The notes under the pieces were generated by a model. The model was not told the origin of the DNA, did no database searches, and saw nothing but the letters and a program-made list of their open reading frames with translations. Positions 23,914 through 32,342 of a DNA stretch of 64,000 bases are shown here, one piece after another; position 1 is the stretch's first letter, and the number at the start of each line of letters is the position of its first letter. Both the position numbers and the translations under genes were made by a program. This DNA comes from Pseudomonadaceae bacterium (GTDB lineage: Bacteria > Pseudomonadota > Gammaproteobacteria > Pseudomonadales > Pseudomonadaceae). The stretch lies in NCBI GenBank assembly GCA_900766265.1, contig CAAFUS010000010.1, positions 372,001 to 436,000 of the forward strand, read 5' to 3'.

Positions 23914-26900
23914 CTATCGGTAGTGCAGGAAGACGTTGTCTCGGCCGAACTGGTCACGCAACGCTTGAATCAAGTTGTCGGCCGGGTCGATTCGCCAGCC
24001 CTCGCCGAACTGCAGCAACGCCTTGGCATCGCGGCTGGTGTACTCGAGGGTGATCGGGCAGGCGCCACGGTGTCGCCCGCAGACATCGGCGAACCAACGC
24101 AGCCGATCACCCTTCAGCCCATCGGACGCGACCTTCACTCGCAGGCTCTCGGCAAGACCGGTGCGCGCCTCTTCCAGGCTCATCACGCGCTTGGCGCGAA
24201 GACGCAGCCCACCGGAAAAATCGTCGTTGCTGACCTCACCCTCGACCACCACCAGCGCATCAGTCTGCAGCAGTGCCTGGGCGGAATTGAACGCATCGGC
24301 GAACAGCGACGCCTCGATACGACCGGAGCGATCATCGAGGGTGATGAAGCCCATCTTGTCGCCCTTCTTGTTCTTCATCACCCGCAGGTTGACGATCAGC
24401 CCCGCGATGGTCTGCGATTCGCGCGCCGGCCGCAGATCGATGATCCGCTGGCGGGCGAAACGCCGGACCTCGCCTTCGTACTCGTCGATCGGGTGGCCGG
24501 TAAGGTACAGGCCCAGAGTCTCCTTCTCACCTCGCAGGCGCTCCTTGAGGGAAAGCTCCTTGGCCTTGCGATGATTGGCGTAAACATCGGCTTCGGGCTC
24601 GGAGAACAGGCCGCCAAATAGATCCATATGGCCGCTGTCCAGGCTGCGCGCCGTCTGCTCGGCCGCCTGGACGGCTTCTTCCATCGCCGCCAGCAACACC
24701 GCACGGTTGCGGTCGATGTTCGCCTGGTAGGCCTTGGGCTCGTCGGAGAAATAGGGCCCGAGACGGTCCAGCGCCCCGCCACGGATCAGGGCCTCGAGGG
24801 TCCGTTTGTTGATTCGCTTGAGGTCGACCCGGGCGCAGAAGTCGAACAGGTCCTTGAACGGCCCCCCTTCGTTGCGGCACTCGACGATCGCTTCCACCGG
24901 TGCCTCGCCGACGCCCTTGATCGCGCCGAGCCCGTAGACGATGCGCTTGTCGTCGTCGACGGTGAACTTGAATTCCGAGTTGTTCACGTCCGGCGCGACG
25001 ATGCGCAGCTTCATGCTGCGACATTCCTCGATCAGCGTGACCACCTTGTCGGTATTGTGCATGTCCGCCGAGAGCACCGCGGCCATGAAGGGGGCCGGAT
25101 GGTGCGCCTTCAGCCACGCGGTCTGGTACGACACCAGGCCGTACGCGGCCGAGTGCGACTTGTTGAAACCATAACCGGCAAACTTTTCCACTAGGTCGAA
25201 GATGTTGCCCGCCAAGTCCGCGTCGATTCCGTTCTTGGCGCAACCTTCGATGAAGCCGCCGCGCTGCTTGGCCATCTCTTCGGGCTTCTTCTTGCCCATG
25301 GCGCGACGCAGCATGTCCGCACCGCCGAGGGTGTAGCCGGCCATCACCTGAGCGATCTGCATCACCTGCTCCTGGTACAGGATGATGCCGTAGGTGGGCT
25401 TGAGCACTGGCTCCAGGCCGGCGTACTGGTAGTCCGGATGAGGGTAGGCCAGCTCGGCGCGGCCGTGCTTGCGGTTGATGAAGTCGTCCACCATGCCCGA
25501 CTGCAGCGGGCCGGGACGGAACAGGGCCACCAGTGCGATCAGGTCTTCCAGGCAATCCGGCTTGAGCTTCTTGATCAGCTCCTTCATACCGCGCGATTCG
25601 AGCTGAAACACGGCCGTGGTTTCGGCCTTCTGCAGCATGGCGTAGGTCGCCTTGTCGTCCAGCGGAATGAAGTCGATGTTCAGCGGTTCCAGGCCCTTCT
25701 GGGCCTGCTCGCGGTTGATCGTCTCCATCGCCCACTTGATGATCGTCAGGGTACGCAGGCCGAGGAAGTCGAACTTCACCAGGCCGGCCTGCTCGACGTC
25801 GTCCTTGTCGAACTGGGTCACCAGACCGCCGCCTTCCTCGTCGCAGGCGATCGGCGAGAAGTCGGTGAGCTTGGTCGGCGCGATCACCACGCCCCCCGCG
25901 TGCTTGCCGGTACCGCGGGTGATGCCCTCGAGCTTGAGCGCCATCTCCCAAATCTCGGCCGCCTCCTCATCCACCTTGAGGAACTCGCGCAGCGGCTCCT
26001 CCATCTCGTAGGCCTTTTCCAGCGTCATGCCCACTTCGAACGGGATCATCTTGGACAGTCGATCAGCCAGGCCGTAGGACTTGCCTTGTACCCGCGCAAC
26101 GTCCCGCACCACCGCCTTGGCCGCCATGGTGCCGAAGGTGATGATCTGGCTCACGGCATTACGCCCGTAGGCCTCGGCCACGTAGTCGATGACCCGGTCG
26201 CGGCCGTCCATGCAGAAGTCGACGTCGAAGTCGGGCATCGATACCCGCTCCGGGTTGAGGAAGCGTTCAAACAGCAGGTCGTAGGCCAGCGGGTCGAGGT
26301 CGGTGATCTTCAGCACGTAGGCCACCAGCGAGCCGGCACCCGAACCCCGGCCAGGGCCCACCGGTACGCCGTTGTTCTTGGCCCACTTGATGAAGTCCAT
26401 CACGATGAGGAAGTAACCGGGGAAACCCATCTGGATGATGATGTCCAGCTCGAAATTCAGCCGGTCGACGTAGACCTGCCGCTTGGCTTCGTAATCGTCG
26501 GTTTCGGGCGGCAGAATGACCGCCAGCCGCTCTTCGAGCCCTTCGAACGAGACATGTCGCAGATAGTCGTCGATGCCCATGCCGTTGGGCGTCGGGAAAT
26601 CGGGCAGGAAGTACTTGCCCAGTTGCACTTCGATGTTGCAGCGTTTGGCGATCTCGACGGTGTTTTCCAGCGCCTCGGGCAGATCGGCGAACAGCTCTTG
26701 CATCTCTTCGGGCGTTTTCAGGTACTGCTGGTCGGAATAGTTGCGCGGCCGACGCGGATCATCCAACGTGCGGCTCTCGCCGATGCAGACCCGGGTTTCG
26801 TGGGCCTCGAAATCCTCCTGTTTGAGGAAGCGGACGTCATTGGTCGCCACCAGGGGCGCGCCGAAGCGATCGGCCAGCGCCACGGCGGCGTGCAGGTACT

Positions 26901-27435
26901 CCTCATCGTTGACCCGGCTGGTGCGCTGCACTTCGAGGTAGAAACGATCCGGAAATACCTGCTGCCATTCGGCGAGCAGACCGGCGGCAACGGCCTCGTC
27001 GCCAGCCAGCAACGCCTGCCCTATCTCGCCCTCCTTGGCGCCGGACAGGCAGATCAGCCCTTCGGCAGCGGCCTTGACCCAGTCGCGCTGGATGATCACC
27101 AGCTCGTTGCTCTGCCCTTCGGTCCAGCCGCGCGAGACCAGCTCGGTGAGGTTGCGATACCCGCGACTGTCCATCGCTAGCAGCGTCATGCGGCTAAGCG
27201 GGCCGTCTTCCTCACGGCTCGCCAGCCAGATGTCGGCGCCGCAGATCGGTTTGATCCCGCCTCCCATCGCCGCCTTGTAGAACTTTACCAGCGAGCACAT
27301 GTTGCTCTGGTCGGTTACCGCCACCGCCGGCATGCCGGCACCCGCCACCGCCTTGATCAGCGGCTTGACGCGCACCAGACCATCGACGAGGGAGAATTCG
27401 GTATGCACACGCAGGTGAACGAACAGAGCGGTCAT
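23914..27435 (-). CDS. dnaE: DNA polymerase III subunit alpha
   Basis: Replicative DNA polymerase of 1173 residues. An N-terminal PHP domain begins HLRVHTEFSLVDG (about 7-19). The catalytic aspartates are in the MPDFDVDFCMDGRD stretch (about 397-410); the polymerase core continues past GPGRGSGAGSLVAY. The C-terminal part holds the (HhH)2 region and an OB domain (TIAGLIVNLRVMKNKKGDKMGF, about 1005). It is full length for the gammaproteobacterial DnaE1 class. accA follows 130 bases downstream; rnhB is 205 bases upstream. Confidence 0.98.
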   Translation of the reverse strand: MTALFVHLRVHTEFSLVDGLVRVKPLIKAVAGAGMPAVAVTDQSNMCSLVKFYKAAMGGGIKPICGADIWLASREEDGPLSRMTLLAMDSRGYRNLTELVSRGWTEGQSNELVIIQRDWVKAAAEGLICLSGAKEGEIGQALLAGDEAVAAGLLAEWQQVFPDRFYLEVQRTSRVNDEEYLHAAVALADRFGAPLVATNDVRFLKQEDFEAHETRVCIGESRTLDDPRRPRNYSDQQYLKTPEEMQELFADLPEALENTVEIAKRCNIEVQLGKYFLPDFPTPNGMGIDDYLRHVSFEGLEERLAVILPPETDDYEAKRQVYVDRLNFELDIIIQMGFPGYFLIVMDFIKWAKNNGVPVGPGRGSGAGSLVAYVLKITDLDPLAYDLLFERFLNPERVSMPDFDVDFCMDGRDRVIDYVAEAYGRNAVSQIITFGTMAAKAVVRDVARVQGKSYGLADRLSKMIPFEVGMTLEKAYEMEEPLREFLKVDEEAAEIWEMALKLEGITRGTGKHAGGVVIAPTKLTDFSPIACDEEGGGLVTQFDKDDVEQAGLVKFDFLGLRTLTIIKWAMETINREQAQKGLEPLNIDFIPLDDKATYAMLQKAETTAVFQLESRGMKELIKKLKPDCLEDLIALVALFRPGPLQSGMVDDFINRKHGRAELAYPHPDYQYAGLEPVLKPTYGIILYQEQVMQIAQVMAGYTLGGADMLRRAMGKKKPEEMAKQRGGFIEGCAKNGIDADLAGNIFDLVEKFAGYGFNKSHSAAYGLVSYQTAWLKAHHPAPFMAAVLSADMHNTDKVVTLIEECRSMKLRIVAPDVNNSEFKFTVDDDKRIVYGLGAIKGVGEAPVEAIVECRNEGGPFKDLFDFCARVDLKRINKRTLEALIRGGALDRLGPYFSDEPKAYQANIDRNRAVLLAAMEEAVQAAEQTARSLDSGHMDLFGGLFSEPEADVYANHRKAKELSLKERLRGEKETLGLYLTGHPIDEYEGEVRRFARQRIIDLRPARESQTIAGLIVNLRVMKNKKGDKMGFITLDDRSGRIEASLFADAFNSAQALLQTDALVVVEGEVSNDDFSGGLRLRAKRVMSLEEARTGLAESLRVKVASDGLKGDRLRWFADVCGRHRGACPITLEYTSRDAKALLQFGEGWRIDPADNLIQALRDQFGRDNVFLHYR

Positions 27436-27640
27436 GGGGATCCTTCGACATCAAAAACGACAAGGGCGGGATTGTACCGGGCCTGGTTCAAAACGGCAGC
27501 GTCAAACGATCGGTGATCGTCATGGAATCGGTGCGGTTGTTGCCTACAGCTCCGCGTGGCGGGCCGCTTCCGGGCGCTCGTCCGGGCGATGTGATGAACA
27601 GGTCCGGGCGACCAGCGGCTGTCCTCTGGTGAGCTGCCGA

Positions 27641-28282
27641 TCAGACGATGAGCACGTCCACCGGCACCGACGCCTCGACCATCGCAACGGCCTCGAGCAG
27701 GTTGCGTACCGGCGCGAAGGAACGCCGGTGAATCGGTGTCGGGCCCAACCGCTGCAGCGCGTCGAGGTGCACGGCCGTGGCGTAGCCCTTGTGCGAGGCG
27801 AGCCCGTAACCCGGGTAACTGAGATCGAGCTGGTGCATTTCCCGATCGCGGCTGACCTTGGCCAGAATCGAGGCGGCCGCAATGGCCGGAACCGAAGCAT
27901 CGCCCTGGATCACCGGGGCACTCGGCACGCTCAGCTGGGGGCAGCGGTTGCCATCGATCAGGGCCAGACGAGGCGTCACGCTCAGCCCCTCCACTGCCCG
28001 CTTCATCGCCAGCATGGTGGCATGCAGGATGTTCAGGCTGTCGATCTCGTCGACGTCTGCACGGGCGATGCACCAGGCCACCGACTTTTCGCAGATCTCG
28101 TCGAACAAGGCCTCGCGACGGACTTCGGTGAGCTTCTTGGAATCGTTGAGACCCTCGATCGGCCGCAACGGATCGAGAATCACCGCCGCCGTGACCACCG
28201 GACCGCACAGCGGACCGCGCCCGACCTCGTCGACACCGGCGACCAGCTCCTCCACGAGGCTGAAATCCAGGCCCAGCTGCAT
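27641..28282 (-). CDS. rnhB: Ribonuclease HII
   Basis: Cuts RNA in RNA-DNA hybrids and excises single misincorporated ribonucleotides. 213 residues. Active-site motif AGVDEVGRGPLCGPVV (Asp17, Glu18) is intact, DSKKLTEVRREALF follows, and IDGNRCP with the SILAKVSRDREM helix completes the type 2 fold. The ATG overlaps the lpxB stop as TGATG. 205 bases without a gene separate it from dnaE; I see no feature in that gap. Confidence 0.95.
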   Translation of the reverse strand: MQLGLDFSLVEELVAGVDEVGRGPLCGPVVTAAVILDPLRPIEGLNDSKKLTEVRREALFDEICEKSVAWCIARADVDEIDSLNILHATMLAMKRAVEGLSVTPRLALIDGNRCPQLSVPSAPVIQGDASVPAIAAASILAKVSRDREMHQLDLSYPGYGLASHKGYATAVHLDALQRLGPTPIHRRSFAPVRNLLEAVAMVEASVPVDVLIV

Positions 28283-29412
28283 CAGTTGCGCTCCGCCAGC
28301 TGCAGCACCGCCTCGGCCGCCTGCGCCGAGGCGTCGCGACGCAACGCGCGATGTATCACGTCGAAACCTTCGGTTTGCACGGCGCCGTTATCGATCAGCG
28401 GCGAAATCAGCTGAGCCATCGCGTCGGGCGTCGCCGCTTCCTGCAACAGCTCGGGCACCAGCAGGCGCTGGGCCAGCAGGTTGGGCAACGAGACGTAGGG
28501 GGTTTTGACCATCCGCTTGAGGATGCGATAGGTCATGGGCGCCACGCTGTACCCGACCACCATCGGCCGCTTGTAGAGCAGCGCCTCCAGCGTCGCGGTG
28601 CCAGACGCGATCAACACCGCATCGCATGCCGCCAATGCCTCGTGGGAGCGTCCGTCGAGCAGGGTCAGCGGCAGGTCGCGTCCGGCGAGCATCTGCTCGA
28701 GCTGCTGACGGCGCGCCGGACTGGCCGCGGGCAGCACGAAGCGCAGCCCCGGGCGCAACGCCCGCAGGCGCTCGGCAGCGTCCAAGAACAGCTCGCCAAG
28801 ACGACCGACCTCCCCGCCTCGACTACCCGGCATCAACGCCACGACTGGGCAATCCAGCGGAAGGTCGAGCGCGGCACGAGCAGCCTCTTGGTCCGCGACC
28901 AGGGGAATCGCATCGGCCAACGGGTGCCCGACGAAACGCACCTGCACCTGGTGTTGGTCGTAGAACTGAGCCTCGAAAGGAAAGAGCGTCAGCATCAGGT
29001 CGCAGGCCTCGCGGATCTTGTGCACGCGTCCCTGACGCCAGGCCCACACCGACGGACTGACGTAGTGAGCCGTCCTGATCCCAGCGCGACGCAGCTTGAG
29101 CTCGAGGTCGAGGTTGAAATCCGGCGCATCGATACCGATGAAAACGTCGGGCCGCTGCTCGATCAGCGTCTTGAGCAGCCGCTTGCGCCGCGCCAGAAGC
29201 TCGGGAAGACGTCCGAGGACCTCCACCAGCCCCATCACCGAAAGCCGCTCCATCGGGAAGTAAGAGGCGAGCCCCTGGGCTTCCATCAGGGGCCCACCGA
29301 CGCCGATGAATTCGACGTCGGGATACGCCGCTTTCAATGCCTGCATCAGACCGGCGCCCAGGATGTCGCCGGACGCCTCACCGGCTACCAGCGCAATACA
29401 AAGCCGCTTCAT
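28282..29412 (-). CDS. lpxB: Lipid-A-disaccharide synthase
   Basis: Family 19 glycosyltransferase that joins UDP-2,3-diacylglucosamine and lipid X. 376 residues. The N-terminal VAGEASGDILGAGLM (about 9-23) is the LpxB signature; FIGIDAPDFNLDLELKLRRAGI and VSPSVWAWRQGR (about 118-129) follow. The C-terminal ASGTATLEALLYKRPMVVGY binds the UDP moiety. One base separates it from lpxA and its stop overlaps rnhB. Order fabZ-lpxA-lpxB-rnhB-dnaE is conserved. Confidence 0.96.
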   Translation of the reverse strand: MKRLCIALVAGEASGDILGAGLMQALKAAYPDVEFIGVGGPLMEAQGLASYFPMERLSVMGLVEVLGRLPELLARRKRLLKTLIEQRPDVFIGIDAPDFNLDLELKLRRAGIRTAHYVSPSVWAWRQGRVHKIREACDLMLTLFPFEAQFYDQHQVQVRFVGHPLADAIPLVADQEAARAALDLPLDCPVVALMPGSRGGEVGRLGELFLDAAERLRALRPGLRFVLPAASPARRQQLEQMLAGRDLPLTLLDGRSHEALAACDAVLIASGTATLEALLYKRPMVVGYSVAPMTYRILKRMVKTPYVSLPNLLAQRLLVPELLQEAATPDAMAQLISPLIDNGAVQTEGFDVIHRALRRDASAQAAEAVLQLAERN

Positions 29413-29413
29413 C

Positions 29414-30190
29414 TCAGCGGGTAATGCCGCGGGTCGAGGCGAGGATCGAGTCGCGGAACAGCGCCACTTCGGGGAATTCGACCGCCTGCTCGGCGAGCTC
29501 TACGACCGCCTCCTCGATGGTCAGTCCCTTGCGGTAGACAGTCTTGTACGCGCGACGCAGCGCGTGGATCGACTCGGCGCTGAAGCCCCGGCGACGCAGC
29601 CCTTCGAAGTTCATGCTGCGCGCTTCGGCCGGATTGCCGGACACCGTGACGAAAGCCGGCACGTCCTTGCCGATCGCCGTGCCCATGCCGGCAAAGGCGT
29701 GGGCGCCGATGTGGCAGAACTGGTGGACCAGGGTATAGCCGGACAGGATCGCCCAGTCTCCGACGTGGACGTGGCCGGCCAGAGCGGTGTTGTTCACCAG
29801 GATGCAATGGTTGCCGATCACGCTGTCGTGGCCGATGTGGGCATAGCACATGATCAGGTTGTGGTCGCCAACCGTGGTCTCGTCGCGGTCCTGGATGGTG
29901 CCGCGGTGCATGGTGACGCCTTCACGAATGATGTTGTGGTCACCGATGACCAGCCGGGTGGGCTCGCCCTTGTACTTACGATCGGGCGTATCCTCACCCA
30001 GGGAGGCGAACTGATAGATGCGGTTGTTCTTGCCGATCCGCGTCGGGCCTTTGACGATCACGTTAGGGCCCAGCACCGTGCCTTCGCCTATCTCCACGTC
30101 GGGCCCGATGATCGACCAAGGACCAACGACAACGTCATCGGCCAGCTTTGCAGCCGGGTCGATGATGGCGCGAGGGTCAATCAAACTCAT
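29414..30190 (-). CDS. lpxA: UDP-N-acetylglucosamine acyltransferase
   Basis: First committed step of lipid A synthesis: transfers a 3-hydroxyacyl chain to UDP-GlcNAc. 258 residues from ATG 30190, which overlaps the fabZ stop (ATGA). Left-handed beta-helix hexapeptide repeats run through most of it (IIGPDVEIGEG, VVVGP); HVHVGDWAIL includes the histidine region near the active site, and HAFAGMGTAIGKDV is a family motif. The C-terminal helices run from NFEGLRRRGFS. In the lpxD-fabZ-lpxA-lpxB cluster. Confidence 0.96.
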   Translation of the reverse strand: MSLIDPRAIIDPAAKLADDVVVGPWSIIGPDVEIGEGTVLGPNVIVKGPTRIGKNNRIYQFASLGEDTPDRKYKGEPTRLVIGDHNIIREGVTMHRGTIQDRDETTVGDHNLIMCYAHIGHDSVIGNHCILVNNTALAGHVHVGDWAILSGYTLVHQFCHIGAHAFAGMGTAIGKDVPAFVTVSGNPAEARSMNFEGLRRRGFSAESIHALRRAYKTVYRKGLTIEEAVVELAEQAVEFPEVALFRDSILASTRGITR

Positions 30191-30627
30191 AGCTTGCGTT
30201 CCGCGCAGATGATCTCTGCCGAGCATACCGGCTTTTCATCGACAGTTGCCTGGCAGTCGAATTTCCAGATACCGCGCTTGACGCTGAGGAATCTGGCTTC
30301 GAGGATCAGTTGGTCGCCAGGCAGCACTGGATGGCGGAAACGCAGCTTATCGGAACCGACGAAGTAGTAGAGCGTGCCGTCAGATGGCTTCACATCGAGC
30401 ATCTTGAAGCCGAGCACGCCCGCGGCCTGGGCCATGGCTTCGATGATCAGCACCCCGGGCATGATCGGATGCTGGGGAAAGTGGCCGTTGAAAAAGGGCT
30501 CGTTGATGGTGACGTTCTTGTACGCGCGAATGCGTTTGGCTTCCGTGTCGAGCTCCACCACCCGATCCACCAACAGGAAGGGATAACGGTGTGGGAGGTA
30601 TTCGCGAATCTCGTTGATGTCCATCAT
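30187..30627 (-). CDS. fabZ: 3-hydroxyacyl-[acyl-carrier-protein] dehydratase FabZ
   Basis: Dehydrates hydroxyacyl-ACP in fatty-acid elongation and competes with LpxA for 3-hydroxyacyl-ACP. 146 residues, a single hotdog domain. The active site is HFPQHPIMPGVLIIEAMAQ (His about 49, Glu about 63). The C-terminal SAEIICAERKL equals that of other Pseudomonas. Two Met codons stand in tandem; the first is used. Stop overlaps lpxA. Confidence 0.96.
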   Translation of the reverse strand: MMDINEIREYLPHRYPFLLVDRVVELDTEAKRIRAYKNVTINEPFFNGHFPQHPIMPGVLIIEAMAQAAGVLGFKMLDVKPSDGTLYYFVGSDKLRFRHPVLPGDQLILEARFLSVKRGIWKFDCQATVDEKPVCSAEIICAERKL

Positions 30628-30727
30628 GTCAGGGAAAGGCCTGTAATTGAGTAAGAGTCCGCCGGACCAGTCGTTCTGTTTCGCAGCGAATCGGCTGCGT
30701 GCTCGAACGGTCGGTCAGAGAGGACGT

Positions 30728-31789
30728 TCAGGCATCAGAAGCAGCATCCCCGCTCGGGGTCACAGCCGCCAGCCCTTTTTCCAGTTGTTGCAGCCGGCGC
30801 GCCATGTCGTCCAGCTGGCGTATCCGCGCCGCGCTCTTCTTCCATTCGCCGGCGGGCTGCATGGCCGTACCCGATGAATAGGCGCCCGGCTCGCTGATCG
30901 AGCGGGTAACCATGGTCATTCCGGTGACGAACACGTTGTCACACACTTCGATGTGGCCGACCATGCCGACGCCACCTGCGATCATGCAGTTGGCGCCAAT
31001 CTTGGTGCTACCGGAAATACCGCAGCAGCCTGCCATGGCCGTGTTGTCGCCGATCTGCACGTTGTGCGCGATCATGATCTGGTTGTCCAGCTTGACGCCG
31101 TTGCCGATCAGCGTGTCGGACAGCGCACCGCGGTCGATCGTGGTGTTGGCACCGATCTCGACATCGTCACCGATGCGCACGCCGCCAATCTGGGCGATCT
31201 TCTGCCAGGCTCCCGCCTCCTTGGCAAAACCGAAACCCTCACCGCCGATTACCGCGCCCGACTGGATGACAACACGTTCACCAATGATCACATCGTGATA
31301 AAGCGTGACCCTGGCCGCCAGTCGCCCACCGGCACCGATCCGGCTGCGGGCGCCCACGACACTATGAGCGCCGATCACGACGTCGGGACCGATCCAGGCG
31401 CCCTCCTCGATCACCACGAACGGACCGAGGCTGGCCGAGGGATCGACTTCGGCCGTCGAACTGACCACCGCCGACGCGTGCGCGCCAGGTACGACCCGCG
31501 GTCGGGTTTCGAAAAGATGAGAAGCCTGGGCATAAGCCAGGTAGGGGTTGTCCACCACCAGCGCAGCGCCGGCGTAAGCCGCCGCATCGTCTGCATTGAG
31601 CAGCACGGCACCGGCCCGGGTCGAAGCCAGGAACTTGCGATACTGGGCGTTGGCGAGAAAGCTGAGCTGGTCGGCGCCGGCATCCTGCAGCGTGGCGAGC
31701 CCGCGAATGGGCATTGCGCCATCGCCGCGCAGGGTCGCCCCTAGCCGCTCGGCGAGGTCACCGAGCGTAAAGACAGCGTTACCGGTCAT
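30728..31789 (-). CDS. lpxD: UDP-3-O-(3-hydroxyacyl)glucosamine N-acyltransferase
   Basis: Third step of lipid A synthesis, adding the second acyl chain. 353 residues. An N-terminal uridine-binding region (TLGDLAERLGATLRGDG) precedes a beta-helix with hexapeptide repeats (VVIGAHSVVGARSRIGAG) and GGEGFGFAKE, the catalytic-site motif; MIAHNVQIGDNTAMAGC carries the catalytic His. The C-terminus is helical. One base separates the stop of skp from the lpxD start region; a 100-base gap precedes fabZ. Confidence 0.95.
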   Translation of the reverse strand: MTGNAVFTLGDLAERLGATLRGDGAMPIRGLATLQDAGADQLSFLANAQYRKFLASTRAGAVLLNADDAAAYAGAALVVDNPYLAYAQASHLFETRPRVVPGAHASAVVSSTAEVDPSASLGPFVVIEEGAWIGPDVVIGAHSVVGARSRIGAGGRLAARVTLYHDVIIGERVVIQSGAVIGGEGFGFAKEAGAWQKIAQIGGVRIGDDVEIGANTTIDRGALSDTLIGNGVKLDNQIMIAHNVQIGDNTAMAGCCGISGSTKIGANCMIAGGVGMVGHIEVCDNVFVTGMTMVTRSISEPGAYSSGTAMQPAGEWKKSAARIRQLDDMARRLQQLEKGLAAVTPSGDAASDA

Positions 31790-31790
31790 G

Positions 31791-32294
31791 TCAGCGCAGC
31801 TGATTCATGCGCTCGATGACCTGGCGGGTGATGTCGTACTGAGGCTTGACATCCACCACCGAGCCCCGCTCGAACACCAGGTCGTAGTTACCCTTCTTGA
31901 TCACCTCTTCGACGGCTTGGTCGAGCTTGGGCTTGAGCTGTTTGAGCATCTCGCGGTCGGCGACGGCCTTGGACTCGTTCAGCTCCTTGGACTGGAACTG
32001 GAAGTCACGTGCCTTCTGCTTGAATTCGAGTTCCAGGCGCTCACGCTCGGCCTGCTGCATCTTGTCGCCGTCCTTGACCAGACGGTCCTGGATGCGCTTC
32101 GCATCGGTTTCCAGCGCCTGCAGCTTGGTCAGCTGAGGGCCGAACTTCTTCTCGGCATCGACGGCATAGCGCTTGGCCGCGTCCGACTCTAGCAATGCCA
32201 TCTGATAGTTCATTACCGCGATCTTCATCTCGGCGAAGGCGGGGGTCGCTACCAGTGCTGCGGCAACGAGCATCATTTGAGTCAACTTACGCAC
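31791..32294 (-). CDS. skp: Periplasmic chaperone Skp/OmpH
   Basis: Holds unfolded outer-membrane proteins in the periplasm on the way to BamA. 167 residues from a GTG at 32294 (VRKLTQMMLVAA), which gives the length and N-terminus of the Pseudomonas homologue; a longer frame upstream adds 12 residues without signal-peptide logic. Signal peptide ends ATPAFA. The mature part is almost all charged helix (DAAKRYAVDAEKKFGPQL, KQKARDFQFQSKELNESK), as expected of the tentacles of the Skp trimer. bamA lies 48 bases upstream. Confidence 0.94.
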   Translation of the reverse strand: MRKLTQMMLVAAALVATPAFAEMKIAVMNYQMALLESDAAKRYAVDAEKKFGPQLTKLQALETDAKRIQDRLVKDGDKMQQAERERLELEFKQKARDFQFQSKELNESKAVADREMLKQLKPKLDQAVEEVIKKGNYDLVFERGSVVDVKPQYDITRQVIERMNQLR

Positions 32295-32342
32295 GGTATG
32301 TACCACTCCTGCTTGTGGATCTCGCCACATGGCGGCAGATCG

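Noticed and set aside
22053..24053. 666-codon plus-strand frame opposite tilS and accA
   Set aside because: It spans two unrelated minus-strand genes and an intergenic gap; the sequence is His-, Arg- and Gly-rich and lacks any family pattern.
25438..27180. 580-codon plus-strand frame opposite dnaE
   Set aside because: Complementary-frame shadow of dnaE with no ribosome site and no recognisable domain.
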